DNA of 64,000 nucleotides from NCBI GenBank assembly GCA_964410215.1, contig CAYPHA010000008.1, positions 33,130 through 97,129 of the forward strand, read 5' to 3'. The position numbers and the translations under genes are program-made. This DNA is from CAYPHA01 sp964410215 (GTDB taxonomy: Bacteria; Calditrichota; Calditrichia; Calditrichales; CAYPHA01). The number at the start of each line of letters is the position of its first letter. Position 1 is the stretch's first letter. The notes beneath the pieces were generated by a model. The model made no database searches. It worked only from the letters and a program-made list of their open reading frames with translations, and had not been told where the DNA came from. Below, one piece after another: positions 8,991-18,953 of the stretch.

Positions 8991-9944
8991 TCAGTTCCGG
9001 ATGATCAGGAAAGTGGTATAGACCAGGTAAATGCCGAGAAATACGGCAGATTCCCACCGGTCCAGCGACCGTTTTTTTCCGGTGAACATCCAGAAAAAAA
9101 GAAACGCTGATGCGATTATTAAGACGATAATATCACTGTTCATTGCGATATCAAAAGGAAGCGGTCGGATTAGCGCTGTCACCCCAAGGATCAGAAATAC
9201 ATTAAAAATATTGGAACCAATGACATTCCCGATAGCAATATCCGATTTTTGCTTGGAGGCCGCGACGGCCGATGTGAACAGCTCCGGTAGCGATGTACCG
9301 ATCGCGATTACCGTCAGTCCAATCAGTTTATCGCTGGCATTGAAGATCCTGGCAATTTTCACCGCGTTGTCGACAACCAGTTTTCCGCCAAAAAACAGAG
9401 CAATAATCCCCGCTATGATGTAAATAATCATTCGGGCTGAGCCCATTTTTTTAACAATAACCGTGTCCTGTATTTCGGGTTTCGATACACCAAAGCTGTA
9501 TATCATGAAAATACTGAAAAAGATCAGCAACAGCAGGCCGTCGCCCCGGGAAACCAGGTCGTCCGATTGGTTTAAAAAACGGTCATTACATACGATCAAC
9601 AATACGACAGAGGCAAGCAGTGCAAAGGGGATCTCACGCCACACTGTATTCTTCAGTGTTTTTAACGGATAGATCAGACCGGCAATACCCAGAATCAGCA
9701 AAATGTTGATGATATTACTGCCGATTATATTTCCCATACTGATATCGCTGCGTTCCTGGAAAGCCGCCAGCAAATTGACAACCAGTTCCGGTGTGGAAGT
9801 CCCGAATGCCACAATGGTCAACCCTATCACAATCTGGGGAACGGCGAACTTTTCCGCCAGGCTCGATGCACCATCGACCAGTAAATCAGCCCCTTTCACC
9901 AGAATCACAAAACCAACCATAAGTAGCAGAACTGTAATCAGCAT
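8991..9944 (-). CDS. calcium/sodium antiporter (CaCA family, YrbG-like)
   Basis: A 317-residue inner-membrane protein built from two homologous halves of five helices. The alpha-repeat signatures are AFGTSTPELVVN with GNIIGSNIINILLILG in the first half and AIGTSLPELFTS with GNVIGSNIFNVFLILG in the second. These bind Na+ and Ca2+ in the exchanger family. It follows the SLC12-type gene by 24 nt on the same strand, so the two ion transporters are likely cotranscribed as the end of a long operon. Confidence 0.93.
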   Translation of the reverse strand: MLITVLLLMVGFVILVKGADLLVDGASSLAEKFAVPQIVIGLTIVAFGTSTPELVVNLLAAFQERSDISMGNIIGSNIINILLILGIAGLIYPLKTLKNTVWREIPFALLASVVLLIVCNDRFLNQSDDLVSRGDGLLLLIFFSIFMIYSFGVSKPEIQDTVIVKKMGSARMIIYIIAGIIALFFGGKLVVDNAVKIARIFNASDKLIGLTVIAIGTSLPELFTSAVAASKQKSDIAIGNVIGSNIFNVFLILGVTALIRPLPFDIAMNSDIIVLIIASAFLFFWMFTGKKRSLDRWESAVFLGIYLVYTTFLIIRN

Positions 9945-9968
9945 ACAATTATCCTTCCGTTTCTCCTG

Positions 9969-12203
9969 TCATTCAATCAGGTCGCTGATGGCAATCTGCT
10001 GACCCGCTCTCAGGAACAGAATCTCATTTATGTTCCCGAAACGCTTGAAAAAAGCTCCTTCTTCTTCTGTCAGTTTTTGAACGGAAAATCCCATGATAAC
10101 CAGGTCGGCGGAATCCGAGTGCTCCGTAACCAGAACTTCATAACTTTTCGCATTTTTATCCCAGGGAATTTTCCTGACATTTTTCACCGAAATCGGAATT
10201 CGTCCCATATCGATCAACTGCTGTAACCGTTTGAACTCCCGGTTCAATTCCTTTTCCTCGAACACGGCAAACAGGTCGACCTCACACTCTTTCCACTCCG
10301 GGTGTCCTAGAATGATATAGGCAATGAGAATCATCAGGTTGGCATTGCGATAATCACCGGGCGTTAGCCAGATATGAATATTCTTCCGGTATCCGAAATG
10401 TCTTTCAGACGAGCGCAATACACAGATATTGTAATCGACAATCGATGCATACTGGCACCCGTCGATAATATCTTCAATATCTCCCTGCTCGTCTTTGTGA
10501 AATTCAAACAGAATGCTGTTATTTTCCATGCCGGAAATGCCCGGTATCTGCACAATCTGGGCAATGGCGGTACGGAAGCTGGGTGAGATGATGGTATCCA
10601 CATAGATACCGGCTTTGCTTTCCCGGCTCTGCTCGATCAACTGGGAAAGGTCCTCTTTTGCCTGCTCATTCGTCTTCTGATCGAGGAATCCTTTGATATA
10701 ATGGATAAAGGTGCCGAACCCATGGTAATGTGAAATCCACCGCAGCAGATCGAAAGGCGCCAGACGGGTCATCGAGCTGGACGATATGGCAATGAAGGAA
10801 GGGCGCCATGTTGTTTCGGTGCGCGCAGCCTGCTTGCGCTGTATCAGGACCTGCAATCTGCGGGTGAGCTGAAATAGCGCACCCCTTACCATGGCCGACA
10901 GGTCATCTTCTTCCTCCCTGCCGGATTTTATACTTAAATAGATTATGATGATGGCAATGACGGCAAAAAACGCATAGAGTGGCGCCATCTGGAACATCAT
11001 GATAAAACTGCCTGCTGCTCCCAGGAGAGAAATATACCATTTAGACCGAAATGTGGGGCGGTAGGATGGATTCCCGGCAAAATGTTCCAGGAAACTCACC
11101 AGGCAGAGGGAGCCGTAGGTGATCATAAAAAACATACTGATAATTTGTGCTACAAAATCAACACTACCCATGGATACGAATACGATGACGATAGCTGCCG
11201 TAATAAGCGTGGCATTGAGTGGTTCGTTGTTTTCCCCTTTACCACCTGCCAGGATACGGTTGAGTGGTTTCACGGGCAGAATATGATCTTTGCCGAGTGC
11301 CTGGAGTGTTCTTGGTGCAATGAGTATGGAACCTATCGCCGAGGATAGGGTCGCTGCCGCCAGACCGATAGGTATAATGGGTCCCCACAAGGCAATCCGG
11401 CTCATTGCAAACTGTTCTGCAGCAAGCTCTTCCGGAGATAAACTGTGGCTCAGCTTGAAGACAATGAAAAGGTAGGTGATCATGCCCAGTACTGTCGCGG
11501 AAAGAGTACCCAATGGAATCGATTTTCTCGGATTCTTAAGGTCACCTGACAGACCGACTCCTGCAGTCATTCCTGTAAATGCCGGGAATATGATGGCAAA
11601 AACAATGAAAAAATCATCATGGTCGGCAATTTTGGCAAAGATATCGAGGGAATTTTTCTCCACCGGCGTTCCGCCCAGGAAAAACATGGTTAGTGAAATA
11701 CCGAGGATGACAACCACCCCCCAAAGCGCGCTGACCCCCAGACCGGCTCCCTTCTTGATAATCAGAAAAAGCAGTGCGCCCGTTGCCGGCAGGCTGATCA
11801 TCAGGACGTGCGGTTTAAATCCCGTCTGCGCTTCAACCCACCCAAATAACGGTGTAAACGCTTCAGAAAAAGCAATCATGTAGAAAGCAACGGAAATGGC
11901 CTGTGAAAGATATAGAGAAATACCGATGGTTCCGCCTACCATGGAACCGAATGAACGGCTGATGATGAAGTATTCACCACCACCTTCAACCCTCAGGTTG
12001 GTGGCAATTTCCGCGATGGCGAGAGCAGTCGGGATGGTAATCATGTGACCGATCAGAATAATCATGATTGAACCGAACAGGCCGGTATGGGCAACGGCAT
12101 AGCCAAAACGCAGGAAAAGAATCGCTCCTAAAATCGTACTTATCGCCCCCAGAAATACCGGGGCGGTCCCGAATCCATACCCTTTATTTGATCTGGTTTC
12201 CAT
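9969..12203 (-). CDS. SLC12-type cation-chloride cotransporter (APC superfamily)
   Basis: 744 residues. Residues about 10-440 hold around twelve hydrophobic segments starting GTAPVFLGAISTILGAILF, with VEGGGEYFIISRSFG, as in Na-K-Cl cotransporter-like APC proteins. The remaining 300 residues are hydrophilic, with WLTPGDYRNANLMILIAY and a final SDSADLVIMGFS segment resembling the SLC12 C-terminal domain. Substrate is inferred (cation plus chloride, or amino acid). It sits between an enolase-superfamily gene and a Na+/Ca2+ exchanger. Full length for bacterial members of this class. Confidence 0.82.
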   Translation of the reverse strand: METRSNKGYGFGTAPVFLGAISTILGAILFLRFGYAVAHTGLFGSIMIILIGHMITIPTALAIAEIATNLRVEGGGEYFIISRSFGSMVGGTIGISLYLSQAISVAFYMIAFSEAFTPLFGWVEAQTGFKPHVLMISLPATGALLFLIIKKGAGLGVSALWGVVVILGISLTMFFLGGTPVEKNSLDIFAKIADHDDFFIVFAIIFPAFTGMTAGVGLSGDLKNPRKSIPLGTLSATVLGMITYLFIVFKLSHSLSPEELAAEQFAMSRIALWGPIIPIGLAAATLSSAIGSILIAPRTLQALGKDHILPVKPLNRILAGGKGENNEPLNATLITAAIVIVFVSMGSVDFVAQIISMFFMITYGSLCLVSFLEHFAGNPSYRPTFRSKWYISLLGAAGSFIMMFQMAPLYAFFAVIAIIIIYLSIKSGREEEDDLSAMVRGALFQLTRRLQVLIQRKQAARTETTWRPSFIAISSSSMTRLAPFDLLRWISHYHGFGTFIHYIKGFLDQKTNEQAKEDLSQLIEQSRESKAGIYVDTIISPSFRTAIAQIVQIPGISGMENNSILFEFHKDEQGDIEDIIDGCQYASIVDYNICVLRSSERHFGYRKNIHIWLTPGDYRNANLMILIAYIILGHPEWKECEVDLFAVFEEKELNREFKRLQQLIDMGRIPISVKNVRKIPWDKNAKSYEVLVTEHSDSADLVIMGFSVQKLTEEEGAFFKRFGNINEILFLRAGQQIAISDLIE

Positions 12204-12268
12204 TAATAACCCTTCTCCTCACTACTTTTATGGAGCCTTATTCCAGTATATGACCTTCGAATGACCTG

Positions 12269-13333
12269 CTAAAAACCTCTGAATCCCAGACCGGGATTAC
12301 TGTTCGGGTACAGCAGGCCGTCTCTTAATTCGAATACCTCTCTCGTGGGATCTTCTTCAATATTAATATATCCGCTGAGATCAGCATGTAATATATCAGG
12401 TAATGAAAGGGAAAGATGCAGAGCAGGGCTTACGGAAAGCGCCAGTTCACATCCGCTGCCCATCATGCTTTTTTTACCGCCGCCGGAACCAATCAGGGCA
12501 ATGCGTAACACAGGCCATATCCCACCGATTCTCATAAGCTTCAGGTTGAACAGGTCCACCATATTTTTCTCCGAAAAAAAACGTGCATCATCGATCGTAC
12601 CTAATCCTTCATCAACCATTACCGGTACGGGCACATTCCGGGTAACCTGTCCGATTTGCTCCGGGATCGCAGTGGCTACGGGCTGTTCAATGAATTCGAG
12701 TCCGGTTTGATAGACAGCGTTTGAAAAGTGTATCGCCTCCGCAACAGAGTACCGTCCCCGGGCATCGAAACGCAGGCCGATCCGGCTGCTGACAATTTCC
12801 CTTATTTTTATGAGTTTCTCAATATCTTCATCGACATTCCTGCCACCGACGATCTTCAAAATTCGGAATCCCTGATCTGTAAAAGCCCGCGCCTTCTCCA
12901 GCGTCGTATCGACATCTGTAGTATCGATAGTGATACTGGTATGGACAGCTTCCCGGTACCCGCCCAGTAATTTCCACAAAGGCAGTCCGGTTCTTTTACC
13001 AATCAGATCATACAGGGCCATTTCTGCCATGGCGATCAGAGCGTTCTGGTTCTCGAATGTTAATCGCATACGTTCACGTAACTGGTGAATAAAAAAAGGA
13101 TCTTCACCCCTCAATAGCGGCATAAGGATATTTTCAATATGACTCCGATATATTTCGGTCATTTCTCCGCTTTGCGATGGTTCCGGCGTAAGGCTCCCGA
13201 AACCGACCAACCCGTTATCAGTCTCCACTTTTAAAATAATATGGCTTAGATTCAATACGGGTGCACCGTCTTTTTCCAGAGGTTCTTTCAATGCCGTATC
13301 AACCAGCCATGATTCAACAGAATTAATTATCAT
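12269..13333 (-). CDS. enolase-superfamily enzyme (mandelate racemase/muconate lactonizing, dipeptide-epimerase-like)
   Basis: 354 residues. An N-terminal capping domain (to about 125) precedes a TIM barrel with metal ligands Asp190 (RFDARG), Glu216 (FIEQP) and Asp241 (VDEG), and the barrel Lys265 in FNLKLMRIGG. The usual KxK base motif of the MLE and L-Ala-D/L-Glu epimerase groups reads LKIVGG: one residue appears deleted and the second, catalytic lysine is absent. Dipeptide epimerase would fit the peptidase-rich surroundings, but the missing lysine makes the reaction uncertain. It lies 35 nt downstream of the metallo-beta-lactamase gene. Confidence 0.8.
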   Translation of the reverse strand: MIINSVESWLVDTALKEPLEKDGAPVLNLSHIILKVETDNGLVGFGSLTPEPSQSGEMTEIYRSHIENILMPLLRGEDPFFIHQLRERMRLTFENQNALIAMAEMALYDLIGKRTGLPLWKLLGGYREAVHTSITIDTTDVDTTLEKARAFTDQGFRILKIVGGRNVDEDIEKLIKIREIVSSRIGLRFDARGRYSVAEAIHFSNAVYQTGLEFIEQPVATAIPEQIGQVTRNVPVPVMVDEGLGTIDDARFFSEKNMVDLFNLKLMRIGGIWPVLRIALIGSGGGKKSMMGSGCELALSVSPALHLSLSLPDILHADLSGYINIEEDPTREVFELRDGLLYPNSNPGLGFRGF

Positions 13334-13369
13334 ACAATCACACTAACTGATGGTCAGGTATTTTTATCC

Positions 13370-14764
13370 TTAAAAATCCAGTTTAAATGTTTCACCATAC
13401 GCGGGTACGACGACATTCCAGCCTAAATGGTTACGTATATGCCCGGCCATGGCCGCAGTTGCCCCGGGCTCTCCGTGAACGAGGAAGGTCACTTCAGGTT
13501 TCCTGTTAAAAGCCATGAGCCATGCCAGTATTTCATTATAATCTCCGTGACCGGAAAATCCGGATATGGATTCGACTTTTGCCAGAACCGGGATCTGGCG
13601 GCCGTGAATTTTTATCGACGATTCACCATCCAGGATGCGACGTCCGCGGGTTCCGGCTGCCTGATAACCGATCATAAGCAGGGTATTCGACGGATCCGGC
13701 AGCCGCTCAGTAAGGTGATGCAGTATGCGGCCGCCTACAGCCATTCCGCTCGCCGATATAATAATGGCCTCTCTCCCGGTCTTATTTATCGATTTCGACG
13801 CATTCACGGATTCGCAAATGTGTAATTTTTGCGGATGAAACACATCGATACCCTGAAGAGATTGTTTCCTGATCGTCAGGTTCATGTCATTCAGCCTGCG
13901 CCGGAATACTTCTGTCGCTGCAATGGCCATCGGTGAGTCCATAAACACATCCAGCACCGGTATTTTTTGATCTTCTTCCAATTCCCTCAATGCATAAAGA
14001 AGAGACTGGGTCCGTCCTACTGAAAACGCGGGGATAACGAGTACGCCTCCTCTTTGCACCGCTTCATTGATAATTCGGGCGAGGTTATCATAAGGTGATA
14101 TATCCTCATGTAAGCGATCACCATAAGTGGATTCCAGAATCAGGTAATCAACATTATAAACCTGGTCCGGTTCCCGCAAAACGGGTCTATCCGGGCGGCC
14201 AAAGTCCCCGCTGAAAAGGATTTTACGGCTATGGTGGCCGCATATTCGTTTAAAGTCAATGAACGAAGAGCCCAGAATATGCCCGGCATCCCTGAATTTC
14301 ACCCGGATGTCCTTGGCAATAAAAAAGTCTTCTCCATAGTGATAGGGACGGAACGCTTTCATTGTTTCTTCGGCGTCCCTGACACGGAACAGGGGAAGAG
14401 CCGGTTTATGCCTGGAGAAACCCTTTTTGTTAGCCCATGCAGCATCTTCTTCCTGAAGATAAGCTGTATCTTTTAAAAGGATCCGGCAAAGGTCTCTCGT
14501 CGCATGGGTACTGTGAACTTTCCCATTGAATCCGCTGGTACAAAATTTGGGTAAGAAACCCGAATGATCGATATGCGCATGTGTCAGGAACACTTTACTA
14601 ATCGTTTCAGGGGATACGGGAAAAACTTCCCAGTTTCTCAACCTGTTTTTTTTCGTGCCCTGGAACAATCCGCAATCAACGAGATAGGATTTTTTTTCAA
14701 TGTCAAGTACGAAACGGGATCCCGTCACGCATTCCGTCGCCCCCCAGAATGTAATTTGGGTCAT
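13370..14764 (-). CDS. beta-CASP metallo-beta-lactamase fold RNase-like protein
   Basis: 464 residues. The N-terminal metallo-beta-lactamase part has THAHIDHSG (His62, His64, Asp66, His67) and a later GHILGSSF and FSGDFGRP. A beta-CASP insertion occupies the middle (VLVIPAFSVGRTQSLLYAL), and the C-terminal RMMBL part has SGFSGHGDY and VHGE. These are features of the YsnE/CPSF-73-like exonuclease and endoribonuclease family acting on RNA. It is 12 nt downstream of glpD and probably in the same operon. Exact RNA target is unknown. Confidence 0.9.
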   Translation of the reverse strand: MTQITFWGATECVTGSRFVLDIEKKSYLVDCGLFQGTKKNRLRNWEVFPVSPETISKVFLTHAHIDHSGFLPKFCTSGFNGKVHSTHATRDLCRILLKDTAYLQEEDAAWANKKGFSRHKPALPLFRVRDAEETMKAFRPYHYGEDFFIAKDIRVKFRDAGHILGSSFIDFKRICGHHSRKILFSGDFGRPDRPVLREPDQVYNVDYLILESTYGDRLHEDISPYDNLARIINEAVQRGGVLVIPAFSVGRTQSLLYALRELEEDQKIPVLDVFMDSPMAIAATEVFRRRLNDMNLTIRKQSLQGIDVFHPQKLHICESVNASKSINKTGREAIIISASGMAVGGRILHHLTERLPDPSNTLLMIGYQAAGTRGRRILDGESSIKIHGRQIPVLAKVESISGFSGHGDYNEILAWLMAFNRKPEVTFLVHGEPGATAAMAGHIRNHLGWNVVVPAYGETFKLDF

Positions 14765-14776
14765 TGATTCATTCCT

Positions 14777-16357
14777 TTATTGAAGCCCATTGTTGCTGCA
14801 CAGATAACCCTGCGCCAGATTTTTATATCGTTGCACCTGATTCCTGCGCCACGATTCATCTTTTCCAAGTTCATTTGCGAGTAAAACAGAAACGGGTTGC
14901 GCAATTTTTAAGCTCATTCCCGCATCCAGGATCAATGAACGTCTTCTTCTCGAGAGAAAATCCGCTATAGTACGCACCATTTCGTGACGTATACACCACA
15001 CCACTTCTGCCGCTTTAATTTCCGAACCGGGTATCAGTGGTTCATCCAGTTCAGGCTGTTCGTGCGCCAGTTCATTAATTGCCATGGCGTCCGACCCGTA
15101 TATTTTAAGCGATCCCAGCGCATCGGGATGCAGGTGATACCCATGGATCTGAAGTGTTTCTGTCGTACAGGCCTGCGGTTCCAACCCGGCCACGGCAGCA
15201 GCCTGGTCGACGGTATCCGCGGCCATCTTCCGGTATGTTGTCCACTTACCCCCTGCTATCGTTACAAGTCCGCTCCGGGCAATGGTCAGGACATGATCCC
15301 GCGAAATCGCGGAGGTTTTTTCCGCTGCGGACGTGCTCACCAGTGGGCGGATGCCTGTAAATATGGACAGGACATCTTCCGTTCCGGGATCTTTTTCGAG
15401 ATAGCGTGCGGCATGGGATAGGAGGAATTCCTGTTCCTCTGGTAAATATTCAGGTTCGGAACGTACGGTTTCGACCGGCGTGTCGGTTGTGCCGACAATG
15501 ATTTTGTCATACCAGGGAATGGCAAAAAGGACCCGACCATCTTCGGTATGCGGCACCATGATGGCACTGTCTCCGGGAAGAAATGAACGGTCGAGAACGA
15601 TGTGCACTCCCTGGCTCGGGCGAATCATATCCCGGCAGCCGGGATCATCCATACGCCGTATACCATCACTCCATGCTCCCGTTGCATTTATCACGACTTT
15701 AGCCTTTAACGGGTATTCCCTGTCCGTTTCAACATCTCTGGCAACAACGCCACTGAGCGTATCACCCGTTTTCAATATATCCGTAACCGGCATATAATTT
15801 ATAATCACGGCCCCCTGTTCGAAGGCAGTCCGGGCGATATTAATTACAAGTCGTGCATCGTCAAATTGACCGTCGTAGTAAATGACGCCACCGTTCAGAC
15901 CATCCGTTTCCACTGTTGGGAGGTGTTTAATGGTCTCGCTTTTCGAAAGTATTTCTGAGGGTCCGAATCCTTCTTTTCCCGCCAGCATATCATAAATTTT
16001 CAAACCGACCCCGTAAAATGGGCCTTCCCACCAATCATAATTTGGTACAATAAACGGCAAATTATGAACCAGGTGAGGTGCATTTTTCCTTAAAATCCCT
16101 CTTTCTTTCAGGGCCTCAAGGACCAGTGATATATTTCCCTGCTGGAGGTAACGCACACCGCCATGGACTAATTTCGTGCTGCGGCTGGAGGTGCCGTTAC
16201 CCCAGTCCCGCTTTTCCAGTAACAGCACACTGTACCCTCTGGCTGCTGCATCGAGAGCGATTCCCGTCCCGGTCGCCCCGCCTCCGATAATGATCATATC
16301 CCATACTTTTTTCTTTTCCGAGATGCGATTCACCATTTCATCACGGTTCATAGTCAT
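14777..16357 (-). CDS. glpD: glycerol-3-phosphate dehydrogenase (aerobic, FAD-dependent)
   Basis: 526 residues. The Rossmann FAD motif IIIGGGATGTGIALDAA is at about 20-37, followed by the GlpD signature RSTKLVHGGVRYL. The C-terminal third holds the DAO_C domain. The enzyme oxidises sn-glycerol 3-phosphate to dihydroxyacetone phosphate and passes electrons to quinone at the inner membrane. No glpK or glpF is present, so the link may be phospholipid turnover rather than glycerol uptake. Spacing to neighbours is 10 nt upstream and 12 nt downstream. Confidence 0.96.
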   Translation of the reverse strand: MTMNRDEMVNRISEKKKVWDMIIIGGGATGTGIALDAAARGYSVLLLEKRDWGNGTSSRSTKLVHGGVRYLQQGNISLVLEALKERGILRKNAPHLVHNLPFIVPNYDWWEGPFYGVGLKIYDMLAGKEGFGPSEILSKSETIKHLPTVETDGLNGGVIYYDGQFDDARLVINIARTAFEQGAVIINYMPVTDILKTGDTLSGVVARDVETDREYPLKAKVVINATGAWSDGIRRMDDPGCRDMIRPSQGVHIVLDRSFLPGDSAIMVPHTEDGRVLFAIPWYDKIIVGTTDTPVETVRSEPEYLPEEQEFLLSHAARYLEKDPGTEDVLSIFTGIRPLVSTSAAEKTSAISRDHVLTIARSGLVTIAGGKWTTYRKMAADTVDQAAAVAGLEPQACTTETLQIHGYHLHPDALGSLKIYGSDAMAINELAHEQPELDEPLIPGSEIKAAEVVWCIRHEMVRTIADFLSRRRRSLILDAGMSLKIAQPVSVLLANELGKDESWRRNQVQRYKNLAQGYLCSNNGLQ

Positions 16358-16367
16358 GTACCTCCTG

Positions 16368-17345
16368 TCACAGGTGCCTGAAAAGCCGTTTGTTAAACCA
16401 TCTTAAGAACCTTTTCATGAATTCCATACGGCCCCGGTAGAGAAAATCATCAAGAGCCATTGCCATATCTGCTGTACGCAGATACCCGTATATCTTATGC
16501 GGGTTACGCTTACCGTTTATGGTATAATCATTATACACAGTGCTATCCTCAGCAATAACCCCCGAACTGTTAGCCTCATAGTCATCAGAAAGTGTGGGAT
16601 CGATGGAGATCTTATCCTCCACATCCGAAAAGTTATACCATTTGCGATGAACAGCTTCGGGGGCCCGCACTCTTTTTATCCTGGGATTCTTATGATTCTG
16701 TTCTGCAAAAATGCGGCTTACGATAACCGGAAAGCCAAGTGGAGATCCCAGCGTCACAAAAGTATCTACATAAATACCCGGGATATTCTGGCTAAGTACA
16801 TCATAGGCAATAATCGATCCCATCGAATGCGCGATAAGCAGAATCTCTTTTCTTTTGTGCTTCTTCAGAACAGTGGTCAGCCGTTGTTGAATTTCCTGCC
16901 TTACGGTCTTCGCATCGCTGCTCAGGCTGTTCAGTTTATCGGAATAATAGATTTCAAGGTCTTTAAAATACTTATGAATAATCGTATCGGTTATGGAAGA
17001 AAAGTTCAAGGACATATCCTCATTCAGAAACAGTTTATCCAGCTGACGTTCCAGGTAGCGCATGACCTTATTCCGCAGTCCTCCCCCATGCAGGGGCAGT
17101 ATATTCGGTTGTGACATGATATAAGGTTCATCCATATACAGGGGATCCTGCGGATCGGTTAGAGAAGGATCCAGTGGTTTCGGATAGAGCAGGTCGGCCC
17201 AGTACACCAGCTCGAAACTAAAAAAATGGTATGGTTTTCGAATCGCGGCCAGTCCTTCACGGATACTTTGCCGATACCAGATGGTCAGTAAATCCTTAGG
17301 CGGTTTATTTCCAAGACCATGAATGCCTATGATAATCTTTTTCAT
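16368..17345 (-). CDS. alpha/beta hydrolase-like protein, unknown substrate
   Basis: 325 residues. The start IIIGIHGLGNKPP resembles the oxyanion loop of lipase-like hydrolases and LLIAHSMGSIIAYDVLSQ holds a GHSMG-type nucleophile elbow (AHSMG, Ser at about 175). Later VTLGSPLGFP is typical of PGAP1/lipase-like folds. No signal peptide is visible. Context recQ-hydrolase-glpD gives no clear function; an esterase or lipase acting on glycerolipids upstream of GlpD is possible but only inferred. Confidence 0.75.
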   Translation of the reverse strand: MKKIIIGIHGLGNKPPKDLLTIWYRQSIREGLAAIRKPYHFFSFELVYWADLLYPKPLDPSLTDPQDPLYMDEPYIMSQPNILPLHGGGLRNKVMRYLERQLDKLFLNEDMSLNFSSITDTIIHKYFKDLEIYYSDKLNSLSSDAKTVRQEIQQRLTTVLKKHKRKEILLIAHSMGSIIAYDVLSQNIPGIYVDTFVTLGSPLGFPVIVSRIFAEQNHKNPRIKRVRAPEAVHRKWYNFSDVEDKISIDPTLSDDYEANSSGVIAEDSTVYNDYTINGKRNPHKIYGYLRTADMAMALDDFLYRGRMEFMKRFLRWFNKRLFRHL

Positions 17346-17387
17346 GATGTAACCCGAATAAGCCCTGACTTTTCAGTTGGTTATTAA

Positions 17388-18839
17388 TTATGTGTCATTG
17401 TCACAAGCCATGCAGCGCTCTTTGTGTTCCAGGCCGAAATATTCATGTATGAATGACTTCCGGCAGGTTTCCAGCTTTGAATAGAGCACCATCTGATAAA
17501 GCTTGTTCTGTTCCCGTTTCAGTTTCTGATCAAGAATTTCCTGATTGCCGAGTGCCTCCGGTAACTCAGCCGTGACCTTAAGATTCTTATCTTCTATTTT
17601 TCCCTCCGTAACCCCATAGCGATCCAGAATCGCCAGAACCGTTTCCGCCCGGTAATCTCTTCTGTTTTTAAAGGTAAGCTGTTCTTTAAAATATTCCATT
17701 CCTTCTCCATTGATGCGTTCCTGTTCCGTGAGTAACAGCCGATGCGCACGGTAATAGAATTCCGCGGAAGGGTTATTCCATTTCAGAAATTCCAGCTGGA
17801 TATTGAGATCCTGTTCATCATATAGCAATGTGCAAACGGATGGCTTCCCATCGCGTCCCGCCCTGCCGATCTCCTGGTAATATGCTTCCATGGAGCCCGG
17901 TACCTGGGCATGGATCACGAAACGGATATCTTCCTTATCGACCCCCATACCGAATGCATTGGTTGCCAGAATCAGTGGAATTTTTCCGTCCATGAACCGA
18001 TTCTGTATCCGTTTTCTGTCTTCCGATGTCAAATCCCCATGGTAGACGGCATGATTCCATTTTTTTGACCGGAGCCGATCGCTCATACTGCTCAGATCCT
18101 TAATCAGAGAGAAATATATGATACCCGGTCTGTCTTCCTTTCTGAGGATCTGCTCAATCCGGGCCGTTTTTTCATCTTCGCCCCAGATATCTTGTAATTC
18201 AAGAAACAAATTAGGGCGGTCAATACCTTCGTGAAAGACACGGACTTCATTCTTTTCAAGTCCAAGTTGGTCGATAATATCGTTTTGAACATCGGGTGTC
18301 GCTGTAGCTGTCAGTGCGATTGTCAATGGATGCTTCATAATATTCCGGAATTCTCTGAGCCTCGTGTAATCCGGACGAAAATCATGCCCCCATTCGCTGA
18401 TGCAATGTGCTTCATCCACAGCGAGAAGACTGATTCTGCGATGCTTCAAAACCTCGAGGAATTCTTTTTTACGAAAGCGTTCCGGTGCCACATAAAGTAT
18501 TTTATACGCTCCTTGCCGAATTGACTGGTAACGGTTTTCCCGCTCTTTTTTCCCAAGGGAGGAGTTAATAAAAGTGGCATCCACATCTTTTTTTCTCAGG
18601 GAATCTACCTGGTCCTTCATCAGGGCGATAAGTGGCGATATAACCAGGGTAAGATCTTCAAGCAAATGGGCCGTGAGTTGATAGAGAACGGATTTACCGG
18701 ATCCCGTGGGCATTATGGACAGGACATGTTGATTCGACAGGAGCGTTTCGATGATTTTCTTTTGCGAAGAACGGAATTCGCGAAGCCCCAGGAATTTCTG
18801 TAATGCCTGTTCCAGATTTATAGCAGAAGTTTTATGCAT
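17388..18839 (-). CDS. recQ: ATP-dependent DNA helicase, RecQ family (short form)
   Basis: 483 residues. Helicase motifs are clear: Walker A MPTGSGKSVLYQL, DEAH box AVDEAHCISEWGHDFRPDY, and motif VI QEIGRAGRDGKPS. A zinc-binding segment begins CRKSFIHEYFG and ends CMACDNDT at the stop, so the last of the four usual cysteines and both the winged-helix and HRDC domains are absent. Such short RecQ forms exist, but ending within the zinc motif is unusual. Function: 3'-5' unwinding in recombination and repair. It heads the leftward directon and is divergent from AMMECR1. Confidence 0.92.
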   Translation of the reverse strand: MHKTSAINLEQALQKFLGLREFRSSQKKIIETLLSNQHVLSIMPTGSGKSVLYQLTAHLLEDLTLVISPLIALMKDQVDSLRKKDVDATFINSSLGKKERENRYQSIRQGAYKILYVAPERFRKKEFLEVLKHRRISLLAVDEAHCISEWGHDFRPDYTRLREFRNIMKHPLTIALTATATPDVQNDIIDQLGLEKNEVRVFHEGIDRPNLFLELQDIWGEDEKTARIEQILRKEDRPGIIYFSLIKDLSSMSDRLRSKKWNHAVYHGDLTSEDRKRIQNRFMDGKIPLILATNAFGMGVDKEDIRFVIHAQVPGSMEAYYQEIGRAGRDGKPSVCTLLYDEQDLNIQLEFLKWNNPSAEFYYRAHRLLLTEQERINGEGMEYFKEQLTFKNRRDYRAETVLAILDRYGVTEGKIEDKNLKVTAELPEALGNQEILDQKLKREQNKLYQMVLYSKLETCRKSFIHEYFGLEHKERCMACDNDT

Positions 18840-18953
18840 TGTTTACCGTTATTGCATCTTTTATTTATGGTCAGATAAATATTTGTGCCATTGTGGATGA
18901 ACGTATTAAATTAGATTATTACATGAACAAAATATACAAAGCGGGAAGGTGAT

